From the NCBI GenBank assembly GCA_013397695.1, contig VYZI01000054.1:1715209-1779208 (forward strand): a stretch of 64,000 bases of DNA, read 5' to 3'. The notes under the pieces are model-generated. The model saw only the letters and a list, made by a program, of their open reading frames with translations, was not told the origin of the DNA and searched no databases. The position numbers were made by a program, and so were the translations under genes. This document shows positions 48,241 through 61,900 of the stretch, one piece after another; position 1 is the stretch's first letter; each line of letters starts with the position of its first letter. Origin of the DNA: Centropus unirufus. Its lineage: Eukaryota; Chordata; Aves; Cuculiformes; Centropidae.

Positions 48241-51200
48241 ACATTTCTAATCTCAGATCACTGAAGCTTACCACCTGGACATGCGTAGATAACTATTTGA
48301 GTCTGGCTGTCATTCCTATTCAACTCTAAAATAAACTCCTATCCTTTTACAGTTTCACATAATTTCCAGGTAAATGCTGTTTTATTTAAATGTAGTGTCT
48401 TGCACAGCTAATATTTCAGAGATATAATTCAGGAATAATGTGGTACCACAGCCATCGGAAACAATTATGCTCTAACAAACAAGAATTTACTTATTAAAAC
48501 CATAAACTAAGAGCTGTTACATGCAAAATCTTTGAGACACGAGACTGTTCAGCAAGTTATCTCCAAGTAGTTATTGGAGTAGGATTTATAGAAAGAAGGA
48601 GAGGAAGTGAAGAGAAGCTAGATATGGAACTTTTGTACTGCTATAATTTAGCACAGAGCAGGTACATAAAAAACCCTGTATGAATACAGTACACAACTGC
48701 AGCACAAAACAAACTCAAAAGTAACACTACCTCAAAACACTCTCCAGAGTAACATAACATTTTTATCCCTATTATCACTGTAGAGAGCTTTGTGGTTCCA
48801 GAACAACATAAACTTACATGACAAAGACCTGAACAAATCTTTGGACCTACCTTCTCAAGCTTTCTAGTTCTAGTTCTGCTTGAGACTGGTATGTGTTGGC
48901 CTCTCGGCCCCTCAGGCACTGGCAACCTTCTGTCATCTGATATTCACCAGAGCTCCTTCCTTGCCAAAGCCTACTGACTGGATTTCTCTCTTATTTTTAA
49001 AGTCTTCACTTAATGGCTTACATGCTGATAAGGCATGGAAAATTTTTTTTGAGCACAAATTAATTCTTACGGACAGGGGAACAGGCCAGTTCATATCTCC
49101 ATAAATCATGTCTAAAGCAAACACAAGCTAACTTTAAATTTAAAATAAAAGACATAAAAATTAATTTGATTCTTGTCATTCAGTTCCTCATTATGTAAGT
49201 CTGCTACAGATCCTACTCTCATCTGAGGCATCTTATGCAGAACACAGAACTGTAGAGCTTAAAAAATTCAATGTGACTGCTCAGCACAATGTAACTCAGA
49301 TGTGATATATTGATGAAGGGGGTCAAGAACTCCCCACACCAGAGAAACAGCCAGTGAAAGCCTGGCAAAAGTAACAACATAGCTATCTCCCTGAGAAAGC
49401 AGGGAAGATGCAGCTGGAGAAACTAGCGAGTTTTTGCAGCTCTCTATTAACTGACTGATGGATTTTTGGATATCCGTTCTGGGAAATAAAGGTACAGCAG
49501 CTCTACATGTATTGCTCATTTGGGCACATGTATGCACACCTGCAAGAGTATATGCACATTGTGTTTGATAAATGCAAGCATAGAATCCCCGGTTTCAAGA
49601 TGAAATCCCAGTGTAGCAATACGCTTAAGCATTTACTTAAATCCCATTGCAGTATAAAGCTGTTTCTCAAGAATTTTCAAAAACTGTGGCTAGTAGCACA
49701 TATCATTATTACTATGGACAGTCTTCCTATTGATTTCAATAAGATTTAGGTGTGTCCCCTGATACCAGTATTCTGGCTCCACCACCAGAGACAGCATTTC
49801 AAAAACAAAACATAAGAATTTCTTCTTCCGCAGCTCTCAAGAGGTAAATTCAGCCAATCCCTGTATTGGAAACACTAACACACATATGATTTTTTAGTAA
49901 TTCAATGAGCTAAAGCATTTTGCTAGTCAGAAAAGCAATGTGAAAAGAAAAAAAGGCCAGCCCCATATAAATTTATATATACTCCTCATCTTCCAAGCAG
50001 AATACTTTTCAAACCACTAAAACATTTTATAAAATTGCTCTTATTGTTCCAACATTTTGCAGTCTCACAAATGATTATTTTCTGGTGTGAGGAAAATAAG
50101 AAAAAGAAGAAAAATAAGACAAACATTTTACTGTTTATACTTTATCTGGCTTGGTTTAAAATGGATTTACTTTGCACATAGTCTGAGCACTTAGAATATT
50201 TTTAATGCTGTAAAGGTGCTCAGTTACAGAAAAACGATACATAGAGCCTGCCTGTGACAACATTTTAGTAATTCTCGGTATTGCTACACATCTTAATGTT
50301 ACATTCTGTAGCAACAGTCCCTCAGAGGGTATTTACAGCATAGGTACCGAAGTTAGGAGATTTGTATACTTTGGCTCTCTTTAAACTGGGGAGAGAAAGC
50401 CTCCTCCAGAGAGCAGTTAAGAGGAGAGATGTAGTTGAAGTGCCCCGAGTACGCTAGCAAAATCATTCACAGCAAAAACATTAGAGAATATTCTGAATTG
50501 CAGCAGTTATTTGAAGGATTGGAGCACAGAACTGAAGCACACAAAGGTGAGACAAAACTTTTGTTCTTATATCTGGACTCAATCTCTGCTTCTCTTGAGA
50601 ATGTCATGCAATCTTTAACGATTGTGTGCAATACTGACATTCTCCGTTTTTAAGGAAGTTCTTTTAAGGACTAAATATTATCTGTGAAGTGTTTTGTAAA
50701 GTTAAAGTGTTTAAGCATAGTTAGGTTGATAAACCTCATGATTCAACTAAAATATCTCCATCTCAGAGCATCCACTCCAAAATGACAAAGGGCAGAACTG
50801 AAGTTGCCTGAATCTCTTTCAAGCCTTTAGCTCTAACACGTTATATAAAGCTGCAGCTTTATCTGATGTTTCATCTTTCTTCAGAGAAAATACTTATCCA
50901 TTGCCTACTATCAAATGCATACCACTACATCTTGAGGAACGTGGCCCATTTTTTACATGGAAAAAAAAATGGGCTTCTGTTCTACAGCATTTGTTTGTGA
51001 GAGGTAGAAATGTTGTCAGGTTGGAAAGTCAGAAAATCTTGCTCCAGTACAAATGGAAATCAAGACCTTGCTTAATTTTGCCTGGTACATAGAATTTTAC
51101 ATGTGGTAATAGTTTGCATGCACAAACATTTCCAATATATAAAGAAATAATGCAGAGCGAGGTTGGAATAAAAAGTTTAAGTACAGTCCAAAGGAAGAGA

Positions 51201-53997
51201 AACATCCATAAACCACGCATCTAGAAAAAAACAAAAGCAAACAAGAAAACTGCACCTGATGAAATTACTCAATAGAACAAAATAACCCCTGTATGTGTGT
51301 TGCTGAATGAAAGGCATGTTAAAATGCATTAGACAGTCGGGTTAAATCAAGTACATCTCCCTTTGAACTATGTATCATGAACCAAAACAGTATAATATAG
51401 TAAATGACAAATATCTCCTGCTGATTGAAACACATCACCTAGTTAAACAACTATCAATCTGTGCATAAAAAACTTATCTCTTCTAATAAATTAAATGCAG
51501 AGCATGATAAAGCTGATGCAGCATTTACTGTACTTTGCCCAATGGGGACTAAACTCATTTCCCCAGCTACTGAATTTGAAACATGAGGTACCAGAACTGT
51601 TACAGTTCATCAGACATATGAGTTTTCTGGGAAATGGCAATCATAGGGGCAGAGTGAAGCTGCTGTCAGAAAATGTTTAGGTCAACAACAGCCCTCAGTA
51701 ACAGCCATTTCCTGTAGCTGATGGCAAAGGTTCAGAAGTGAGGCATGACTGGCAAGATCTCAAACATCTGGAAATTGATATTCATGGCTGTGTGAGGGTT
51801 TGCTATTGAGAGAGTCGTGTAGAAGGATCAATTAATACACTCTTTAGCCTACTGGAATTTGGGAGAGCAGCCTATTGTACTTTTTAGCTCTCTGGAGAGC
51901 AATGGTGTGAAGAACAGTGGGGTTTTAATTTTCTGGAAAATCAGAGGGTCATTCTGTTGTACAAATATCGCTTGTGTCACCTTGTTTTTTTACCATCCTA
52001 AAATTTAATTTGATACATATATATGTGAATATTTATATGTCCATTTATATACAGTAAAACAAAACCCCTCATAGTTGGTTTTGTGTTCTCCAAATAAGAT
52101 GGAAAACTGTGATGTTTCACTCTATTAAACTGAATGCAAAACACTTGTCTACTTGGTTTTCTGGAAAGTAACCAGCAACTTTGTAGCTGTTGCCAAGGAG
52201 GAAGTCACATGCCTGTCAAGCTGACCCACCCTCCCTCTTTTGACGCCATCACCCAAAGAGAGTGAGAAAAGAAGATTCTGGGGCCAGTTCCATTCTTTAT
52301 GTCACTTAATGGACACTTCTGTGGAACTTTTGGTTAATTGTTAATTGCACTTGTTCAAATACAATGCATGTGTAAGATAGGTTGGTCATATGAACCAATT
52401 AACTGGGTCTGCCTTTCCTCCCTCAGACAACAAATGGAGATTTAAGGAGCTAGTTAAGTGTATGCCAGAGTCTATCAAGAAATTTCTGTGAAGTCATTGA
52501 CTATTTGACTGATTAATAAAGCTGGAAAATATCAGGGCATTCAGCTGCTGAAATACAAAGTTCTGGATTCCAAATTACAAAGGAGAGAGTCTCCAACAAC
52601 AGTACAAGGTGTTGGTGTCAGGAGCCTACACAAATATGTGCCCAAGGCTTCTAATTAAGACTAATATTGTCCATTTCATCAGACTAAATTAAGAGTAATT
52701 CCTGTGTAGTAGGGACTGCAGGAGGTAAGTGATAAACTCGGATTAATTTACATTACAAAAAACCACCTGAAGTAGGAAAACAAAGTTTCTTGGTTCAATT
52801 GAACCAAAAGGGCATGTTTTAAAGGAGTTTGGGGTTCTTTTGAAATCCACACAATAGCCTAATCAGACTTCTGGCATTTGTCACATTAATCTGAAAGTCT
52901 CAAACAAAAGGCTCTTTACCCTGCTTATACTTCAGACAAACTTCAACTGGGAGAGAAGCTGATCATTTCAGAAGGACAGAGAAGACTCTTCTAAGGGTCA
53001 AGGCTCCAGCTGCAGATAATGGTGCGATGTGCTCTGCTTCCCAAAGCTTTAGAACCGGCCTGACAATGCTCAGGACAGGCAAAACTTCCAAGAAGCTGAA
53101 ATATGTGACTGCAGGTGGCCCTCAGCATCTTCAGTGTCTTAACAAGTACAGAATGAGTCACCTTCATCATGTGGTTTTGTTCTGTTTTAACAATTTCTCT
53201 ATTTTTCTCAGAAGAAATTAACAACTAATGGGAGGTTAAAGTTGCTACTAATGTTCAGGCACAATTTGGGGAGTTTTGAAGTAGCTGGACACTGAAGTCC
53301 CATGGCAATATCTAGCTGCTAGACTTTTAAATGCTCGTTTTGGACACTCACTGGCCCAGTTGCTGGGAGAGAAGAAGCTGTGAAAGAGGCTGAGATCCTC
53401 AAAGCCTCAGTTTGCCATGTGGTCTTCTTGCCTGACAAACATTCCATGCATGCAGCACGCAGCTTCTCCTGTGGCTTTGGCTCTGCTGCTCAGTCAGTAG
53501 ATGGAGGCGAGAGGATTGGAAACATAGGTATGACCCATTTCTCTGTTCCTTTTTGCAAAGACATACAAAGTGGGCAGGAGGAGAGAAGGGTTGGCTTCCA
53601 TTCAGGAAAGTGAAATACTGCCTAGATAAGGGGGAAGATCTGGATGTGGTTCAGCCTTCCTTAGAGGTATCTGGGATATACCCAGCACCTGCTAGTACTG
53701 TGCCCAGAGAAAGCACCACTAGCTGAAGCAAAGCAAATGAATGAGAAGGATATTTCGATTTAACTCAGAGCTAGATACCCCTTCAGCAAGACAGAGTTGG
53801 ATTTGCAACATTTAACAAGAATCCCTATGTAAAAATAAAATGACACAGCAGTAAAACTTATCTCAGAAAAGCTCTAATTGAAATTTTATATGGGACGCAC
53901 TACTCTGTGTGCATTTATTTGCATTTATTTGTTTTATGTCACTTACCTGGACAAATGCAAAGCTTTTAGAATTGTCCTGTATGCCATCCTCATCTCA
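48241..53997. other. Non-coding DNA
   Basis: No gene recognised. An ancient palindromic repeat lies at 49570-49760 and a duplicated gcatttattt unit at about 53912-53933. All open frames are short and domain-free. Confidence 0.5.
49570..49760. repeat. Ancient palindromic dispersed repeat, interrupted
   Basis: The left part has 'cttaagcatttacttaaatcccattgcagt'-like sequence (49624-49652) and the right part 'tattgatttcaataagattta' (49729-49748). The outer parts of these are imperfect reverse complements, about 80 bases apart. The theme matches palindromic repeats recalled from reptile and bird genomes. Confidence 0.4.
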
Positions 53998-55031
53998 AAA
54001 TTGGAGAGACAATGATCGATGGATGGACCACTCTGAGGTTAAGGAATTGGCTGAATAGTCACACTCAAGAAGTTGCAGTCAAAGGCTCAGTGTCCGAGAG
54101 GAGACCAGTGACAAGTGGTGTTCTGCAGGGAATGATGCTCTTTAACATCCTTTTTGGTGACATGGACAGTGGGACTGAGTGAGCCTTCATCAAGTTTTCT
54201 GATGACACCAAGCTGTGCGGTATAGTTGAGATGCTGGAGGGAGGGGATGCCATCCAGAGGGACCTTAACAGGCTTGAGAAGTGGGCCTGTGCAAGCCTCA
54301 TAACATTCAACAAGATCAAGTGCAAGGTCCTGCACATGGTTAGGGCAATCCCAAGCATAAATATGGGCTGAAAAGGGAATGGATTGAGAATAGTCTGACG
54401 AGAAGGACTTTGGTGTACTGGTGAATTAGAAGCTCAACGTGAGCTGGCAATGTGTACTTGTTACCCAGAAAGCCAATTGCACCCTGGGCTGCATCAGATG
54501 AAGTGTAACCAGCTGGTCAAGAGAGATGATACTGCCCTTGTACTCTGTTCTGGTGAGACTAAGCCTGGAGTGTTCAGCTCTGGGACTACCAACAGAAGAA
54601 GCACATGGAGCTGTTTGAGTGGGTCGGGAGGAGGGGCATGAAGATGACCAGAAGGCTGAAGCACCTGTCCTATGAAGGCAGGATGAGGTTGGGGTTGTTC
54701 AGCCTGGAGAAGGAAAGGCTCTGGGGAGACCTCATAGAAGCCTTCCAGTACCTGAAAGGGCCCTACAAGAAATCTGAGGACATATTACAAGGGAATGTAG
54801 TGAAATAGATTAAAAAGTGTAGATTTAGAATAGATATAAGGAAGAAATTCATCACCAAGTTGCCTTGAGAAGTTATGGATGACCCATCCCTGGAAGTGTG
54901 TAAGGCTGGGTTGGTTAAGGCTTTAAGCAATGTGGTCTAGTGGGAAGTGTCCCTGACCATGACAGGAAGATTGGAACTAGATGATCTTTAATGTCCCTTC
55001 CAATCCAAACCATTTTATTCTTCTGTGATTT
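53998..55031 (+). mobile_element. 5'-truncated CR1 LINE, plus orientation
   Basis: About 1 kb of CR1 in sense orientation, beginning inside the RT domain. Early sequence encodes the stretch leading to 'RRPVTSGVLQG', then the palm motif Phe-Ser-Asp-Asp at 54195-54206 followed by Thr-Lys-Leu. The two catalytic Asp codons are retained, with Ala replaced by Ser. ORF2 C-terminal remnants follow ('NCTLGCIR'-type near 54475-54500 and 'MKMTRRLKHLSYEGRMRLGLFSLEKERL' from 54638). After the stop come the 3' UTR and a degraded tail at about 55000-55031 in which the 8-bp units are barely visible. Stops and shifts show it is dead. It is one of two CR1 copies here in plus orientation. Confidence 0.95.
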
Positions 55032-55235
55032 TATTAAAACGTAAAGCCTAATCAGGATTGCCTAAATCTGGGGAGGAAGGCAATAGGGTTGAATATGAAA
55101 TAACAGTTGGGTCAGGATTCCTATCCACCCAGGAATCTTCTGAAATGTTCTGTTAATTTCTAGAGATTTATATAGTAAAAGTGTTTGTCCCTTCATAATC
55201 ACTTAACATACTCTAAAAAGCACATAAACACAAGA

Positions 55236-55254
55236 GGAGGGCGGGGCTGGGGGG
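55236..55254 (+). promoter_or_regulatory. GC-box-like G-rich motif
   Basis: Runs of two, three, four and six G, containing gggcggggc (Sp1/KLF type) at 55239-55247, in otherwise AT-rich DNA. No CpG island, TATA box or exon follows, so promoter function is not supported. Confidence 0.2.
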
Positions 55255-56559
55255 TCATTATGGCATATGGGAGAGAGATTCTTCTCAGCGTTGGTCCAAT
55301 TTTACACACATTATAGTCAAGTGCTAAATGTCCCATGGACATCAGGGGGAGTCGAGCCTATTGAAAATAATTACTCTATAAAAAAGCATAAAGCAGGCAA
55401 TCTGCAACAAATACAGTTTTCCATTAAGCTACAGACAAGTTAGATTAAAACAATTAATATCATTATGTATCTCCCATCAGGAGAATTATTTTCAGTGGTA
55501 AAAAAAAGACAAAAATTCAGATGGACAGTTTGCTTTCCCAAGTCTTGTCAGGGAAAGATCTTTTATTGCAATAGCCCTAAATTTGAAAAGATTATATTAG
55601 TTATTTATTGACCCTCATATTTGTCCTCCCATTTCTCTCTTCCCACACCGACAGAGAGGACTTCTGAATCTCAGCACGAGTCTGATGATATCTTCTCCTC
55701 TTTAATGCATGTTTCTGCGGAAGGAAGAATCATCAGCTATTAGCAGCTTGTGACTGAATGCTGTATGAGGCAGTCTTTTTAGTACCTAATTGCACTGGAA
55801 AACACAATTTAACAAACATTGCAGAATCCATGCTGAATGTACAGAAGAGGCATTGTCGCAGTCAGCCATGGGTGAGAGTGGCCAGGTTCAAGGCTCAAGG
55901 TTACCTTCCTGGAAGAGGCAGGTGGGAACTGAGCCAATTGCTAGATCCAATAGGTTAGGTGTCTCTTATTTAGAAGCCAGAGCAACATAAAATAATTTTT
56001 ACTGAGATTAGATTTCACTCCTGTATCACATCCTTTGCTCCAAGACATCTGTTTTTTTATGCATTGCATCAAGCTTTTGGCACCACCACTGAAATCACAT
56101 TTTATGGCCTGAAAACCTATTGGCTCCTCTGACCTCCTGCCTAACACAAAATTATACACAGTAATCCCTGTGTTAAACTTAATCAATGACTTCTGGCTAA
56201 ACCTGAGCAGATCATTGAGAAAGAGAGTAAGATTTGATTTTAAAGTTTTCAAGGGGAGGGAAAGCCAACACTTTTCATGTGAAGTGATTCTGAGGGCTAA
56301 GTAGCTTTATTGTTAAAAGCCTGCCATATCTCATTTGACTCAATTCCTATCCCTGGTATTTTGTTGTACTAGTGTATTAGTTTAAACTTGCACTTTCAGA
56401 AAATCATGCTCTCACTGTAGAACTGGTCTTTGAACCACGTTTTATTGCCCACTCAGCAAATTGGCAACTTTTGTTCATGCGTTTAGGATATAACCTATTT
56501 CTACCATATAACTTACTTCTACCAAAGACTACCTGTCTTTAAGAAGTATTGGAAAACAG

Positions 56560-56665
56560 GGCATTTGGTACAGCACGAAGGGCGTCCTACTCAACCTCAC
56601 ACAGACAAAGTCAGTCCCAGCAGGCTCCGAAAGGAAACCCAGAATCGCATACCACTAGACTGTAA
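56560..56665 (-). mobile_element. Possible MIR-like SINE fragment
   Basis: The run 'cctcacacagacaaagtcagt', then 'ggctccgaaaggaaacccagaatcgcata', then 'ccactagactg' recalls the antisense order of the core and head of sauropsid MIR-like SINEs. Diverged and short. Confidence 0.35.
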
Positions 56666-58071
56666 GTTGTGTTGGGAATCCGAAATAAGAACTAGAGAAA
56701 AATGCCTGGTTCCTTTATTTTTCTTAGAATGACTAAAAGCAATTAAAAATATGCCCTTATTGTGCATTTAACATTTGGACTTTATTAATTCCCTTTTCCT
56801 GAACACACTAAAAGAGAATGCATTGACATGACAACTTTAATGACATGTAACTAAAAAAAGTAAATGTAATTATTTCTTTTCACTTCCTCACAATGGGTGT
56901 AAAATAAGAGAATAAGCTTCATGGGGTTACAAAAACTGGTGAAAATATGGACATTTCTCTGGTGCAGATCAGTTGCATGATTCTAGAGGGAAATTAAGAT
57001 GATTCCAATATTGGGTTGATGTCTCTAAAAGATTTCAAAGTTAATTCGGTATGTCTTGTGCTGGAGTCCAAATTTGCTGACACAAATGGACAATTTCACT
57101 TTGGTTTATGGGATTTTTCACCTGTCTACAAGTGTTTAATAAGATAGTAGGTATTTACCAGAGAGTATCCTAAATACTTTGAAATTACCTACTTCCCTTC
57201 AGTACAACAATCTCATTGATGGTGTTATTGAGAACTGCTGCACTTGCGAATAATAAAAACATTTTATTTGTATTTAGGAGTTATTTCTAGATTTAAGAAC
57301 TTGGAAATCCATTTCCTACTTTTCTAGACTCTTTCTAATTTGTAGAAAAATAGAATACATTTCTTCTTCATACATATACTAGATGATGCATTTGAGATGC
57401 TTACATATTACAGGGGTCACCTATCTGGGAAGGGAGACAGAATTTGGAGACACCTAGCAGAGCAATCTTTGGGAATAAAATAAAATTTGTTGTTTATTAT
57501 TTATATAGCAATAACATCTGGATGTTGTAAAAAGGAATTCACTATGTGTTGAGCTACAGGCAGCATAATGGAAAAACTGTGCAGCTCTTTACGAGGTTTG
57601 TTTCCTGGATTTAGAGAGGAAATACAATTGGTGGATTTGGAAAACATGGAAAAATATAAAAGAACAGCAAAAGCATCACATATAATAAGTAGACATCACA
57701 ATAAAAATTCAGAAAGTTATTTTATAATTCATTTGGAGCACCTATTCCTCTCAGTCCCTACCACACCTTTGTGGTCCTTTTCAAAGGCCACCTACAGCAA
57801 AAATGACTATGTGAAGTCTGGTCCTGGTTTGCTATGGTAAATCACACGGAGCTTTGTACAGGTGTTTGCAGACTGGACTAAGCTTGCTCCACATGCGTTG
57901 TGGGTGACCATATATTTACAAGTCTCAGTTTGAAAGTGTGGCAATGTTGATTTGATGTGCTCCATTGATGCCATAAACCTCATGTGCTAGCAGAGCTAAG
58001 CAGCTTTTAGATGAGACCTTTCACATCTACCTGCATGCCATAGAGCAACAGCAAACCACATCAGCAAACTT

Positions 58072-58940
58072 TCATACAATCATAGAGTCATAGAATCATA
58101 GAATGTTTTCAGTTGGAAGGGTCCATAAAGATCATAGATCCAACACCCTCCCATGGGAAGGGCAGTTTCCACTAGATAAGGTGACCCAATGCCTCATCCA
58201 GCCTGCCACAGAACACCTTCAGCACTGGGACATCCATGAGTTCTCTGGACAACCTGTTCCAGTGCCTCACCACTCTCACAGTTAATCTAACATCTAACAT
58301 AAATCAACCCTTTTCTGGCTTAAAACCATTACCTGTCTTCCTATCACTGCACTCTCTAATAAAGAGCGCCTCCTCAGACACCTGTCGGCCCCCTTGAAGT
58401 ACTGGAAGGCTGCCGTAAGGTATTCTCAGAGCCTTCTCTTCTCTAAGTTAAACAAGCCCAACTCTTTTTGCCTGTTCTCATACATCCCTCTGATCATCCT
58501 CTTGGCCCATCTCTGGACTTTAACATATCCACGTCCATCTTGTGTTGACGACTCCAGAACCGAATGCAATACTCCAGGCGAAGTTTCATGAGAGCAGATT
58601 AGGGAGCCAGAATCTCCTCCCTCAGCCTGCTGCTCATACTTTTTTTGGTGCAATCCACAGTATGGTGTACTTTCTGGGCTGCAAGAGATCACTCTTGGCT
58701 CATATTGAGATTCTTTTCCACCGGTACCCCAAGTCCTTCTTTTGGGGGCTGTTATAGGTAATTTGGTAATTTGGTACCTTAATTACCATTAAGGTAATAC
58801 TCTTAATGGGTCCTCTGCCCAGGCTGTAACTGCTCTTGGGATTACCACAACCCAGGTGCAGGACATTGCACCTGGCCTTGCTGAATTTCACGAGGTTAAC
58901 ACAGGCCCACCTCAAATCAGACATGAGGTTCCTCATACTA
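58072..58940 (-). mobile_element. 5'-truncated CR1 LINE with 3' tail
   Basis: The tail at 58072-58103 has four 8-bp units (tcatacaa, tcatagag, then two tcatagaa) followed by the 'agttggaagggtccataaagatcat' 3' UTR. On minus, ORF2 C-terminal remnants follow: 'RWAKRMIRGMYENRQKELGLFNLEKRR' near 58.52-58.43 kb and 'DLRWACVNLVKFSKARCNVLHLGCGNP' at 58.91-58.84 kb. Between the latter and 'KKDLGYRW' there is an extra ggtaatt-type repeat stretch. The copy is about 0.87 kb, stops interrupt it, and the catalytic part of the RT is not included. Confidence 0.95.
58756..58800. repeat. ggtaattt mini-tandem with inverted copy inside CR1
   Basis: Two ggtaattt units in tandem are followed by ggtacctt, then aattaccattaaggtaat, which contains an inverted copy of the motif. 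It lies in a part of CR1 ORF2 where no such repeat is expected. Confidence 0.7.
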
Positions 58941-61900
58941 GTTGGAAAAATAGCTGAATATAAACAAAAATAGTAGAGAGACAGAAATGTAATTACTTGT
59001 GGAATATAAATGATTTGAAGAGTTTTGCTTCATTTGGGTAAAAAAATAACCCAACTCTGCAGTGTTAATTTTGAGTAGTACCTGCTTTCATGTAATTTTC
59101 AAGTAAGATCTGTTTTATGTTCAGTTGAGATATGAATCCAGATGGCTTTGACATCCAATTGAAATGCACAATGCAAAACGCGCAAAGGTTAAAGAGGACC
59201 TTTCCTAGCAAAATGCTCAAGAGCCCTTCAACTGCGGCTTACTTGTCCTATATTTCTTATTTAATATACTCTATCTTAATACTTCTTACTCTATATTCAT
59301 CAGAATTTAGCATCATGCAGATTGTATTTCTGCCCTTTTATGTGGATTTCATGGATAAATCTAAAGAACCACCAGCCTGGGAGAGTGAAAGTGCAACCAC
59401 AAACTACTGAGAGTAAATGGCAGTGTGTAACACTTTGGACTGGGGCAATGAGAGTTCACTGTAACAGAGCATAAATTGATAGGAAGGTGTTGGCAGTTTA
59501 CCATTGCCGTGATAGCTGCAATAAAAGTATTTTTCTAGGTGCAAGAAACACTTAATGAAATGCCATGACCTGTGTTATGAGGGAGGTTGGATTAAATAAA
59601 TGTAACAATGCGGTAAGAATTAGTCTATGAACTATAAATATTGCCATGAAAAAGACTTACAAACGTAAATGGAGAACGCTAATATCCCCTAATATGAACA
59701 AAAAAGCAGACTGTACATCTCTTTAACAGGATACTCTCTATTATTATCTAACTTAACTAAATTCTGTTGAATTCAACTAATTTCTCAGTTTTACATTTCT
59801 ACAAACCAGTCTTAGGTTTGTTTGCATTTCTGAAATTGAACAAATAAAATTAATTGACAAAAATGTGAAACAGCACATAAGACTACTAATTATCAACAAA
59901 TCATATTTCAGTATGTTCTCTCTACTGCTCTCATTCATGGAAGCCATGCAGAGAGAAAGAGGGGAAAATATAAATATTTCTTTAAATTTGCAGTAGAGAT
60001 CACTGTTGGGAAAGTAATACCTCAAAAGTTTTATATTTCAGGAGTTTTGTTTTACTTGTAAAAAAGTTTTCATGATTATAATAAAGATACTTGCTGAATA
60101 TATAGAGAAACGTTCTGTTTGTCTTTATTTTTTCTGCATTGATGGAAAATGTAGGGTCTATCTGAAGGTTTAATTAAGATCTGAATTTTATCCAAAAAGT
60201 CTGTAACACTGTTCTAAAAAGAAACTTCAATACCTGGAATGTACAAGGTGGAAATGAAACAAAATTTGTTTCTCTGTTAACCCATTGAAAATATTGATAA
60301 TATTACACGATTACCTGGGATGTAATTATAAAAATGAAGTTTATTAAGGTTTTATACTGCCATCTAGTATCTAAGCACCTCCCTCACGTTTTCAGCATTA
60401 ATAGAGAAATGGCTTCTTGGGATTTTTTGAGTATCAAACTCTTGCTTTCTAGAGAGAAGAATCTCTAGATCCAATTCAAGTGGGTAAGTTAGGATCGAGG
60501 AACATTTTTTTTGTCATTTAAATGCTACCACTGCAATCTGCATTGATAGTTTCCCTCTACAGCATTTAAAAAACAAGAGCTACATGCTTTGTTCTAAACA
60601 AGAGAATTTGTTACATCTTACAGGGTAAAGCCCTAATTTTATTTGACAGATTAAATTGCCGATGATTCTGATGGGAACTGAAAGAATCCTAGGAACCACC
60701 ATCCTGGGAAAAGCTAAATGACAGACTGTGTCTTTCCAAGCTGTAAAAGTGGGTAAATTGTGGCATAGATGCCAGTAAAAGGAGGGGGGCACGCTCTTTA
60801 GGTAGTGCGATTTCTTAATGCCTTACTCTCATAACAAGAAATAAGAGTCTCCATTTTATTTCTGGTTTACATTCAAACCTTCTAGCTTAAAGCAAATAAG
60901 AAGTGATGAAACTTTTCCTGCCATATTACATGGCTGGCTAATCAGTGCCTATTATATTGTAAAAAGCTCTGCTGATGGGCCTCTTACAGTTTTAGCCAAT
61001 AACACACCTACCATCTGACATTGTGCAATTTGCCTGCACTTCTAGAGTCTGCCAGAAACAGCAATAATACTGCATCAGAGAAAGATCATTATCTAAGGCA
61101 CCTCACAGACTCCAAATATGCACAGTTCACCTGCATTTGCAGCCCACAAAAGATAAAGGCAGCAGCAACTGCGTAGTGTTAAGATATTCATTTGCACTGT
61201 TTCAAGGAAAACCTGGCCTGTCAGGACTTCCTAACAAGCAGGCATAAAAAAAGAATAAAATGAAGAAAACACCAATGTTTTGGGCTTTTTTTTCCTCCTT
61301 CAGAAGTAGTGGATTTGTTCATTAGTTTGGGGAAAATGAAACATCAGTATCAGCAGAGCTTGGCTGGGTTCTCTTGGCATCACTGTTTTTGAGACCCACA
61401 GGCTGCATTATTTTTACTGTCTTTTCTCATAAAAAAAAGAACACAAACTTTTCTGGCAGGAACAAATCTAGGTGAGTGAGGGGAGGACCGGGATGCACCG
61501 ACGGTGCTCTCATGCTGCAGGACTAGAGAGGGTGGTGCCAGCTCCCTACCTTGTTTCTAAGAGGATCCTGTAGTGGTCCATAAGGCTTTATCCCCGTGTT
61601 TGGTGCGCTGCAAAGAGTCTGAAGCTTTTGTTCCTAGGTTCATATGGCACCCCTTTGCTAGGCTGCACACACTCCATGAGTATCAACCAAAGGTTCTTAC
61701 CTCTGGGAAAAACCCTCTATGCTTCCAGGTCCTTACGTGCTCTGCAATGGTGTGTTACCTTTATCACATTCATGTCCATGGTTATGGAACACAAACAAGT
61801 GAACACAAAACCAGCAAAAAATACTGCAGACTACAATGTCTAGAGATTTTTCAACTTGCTCAGCAGTAAACATAGGCTGCCTTTCCTGAGAAAGTTCTGG

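Larger units (their letters stand above)
55032..58071. other. Non-coding DNA
   Basis: No gene recognised. Contains a GC-box-like G-rich spot at 55236-55254 and a weak SINE-like trace at 56560-56665. Confidence 0.5.

Noticed and set aside
54065..54358. Minus-strand frames opposite the 54-kb CR1
   Set aside because: Antisense shadows of the CR1 RT region on the plus strand.
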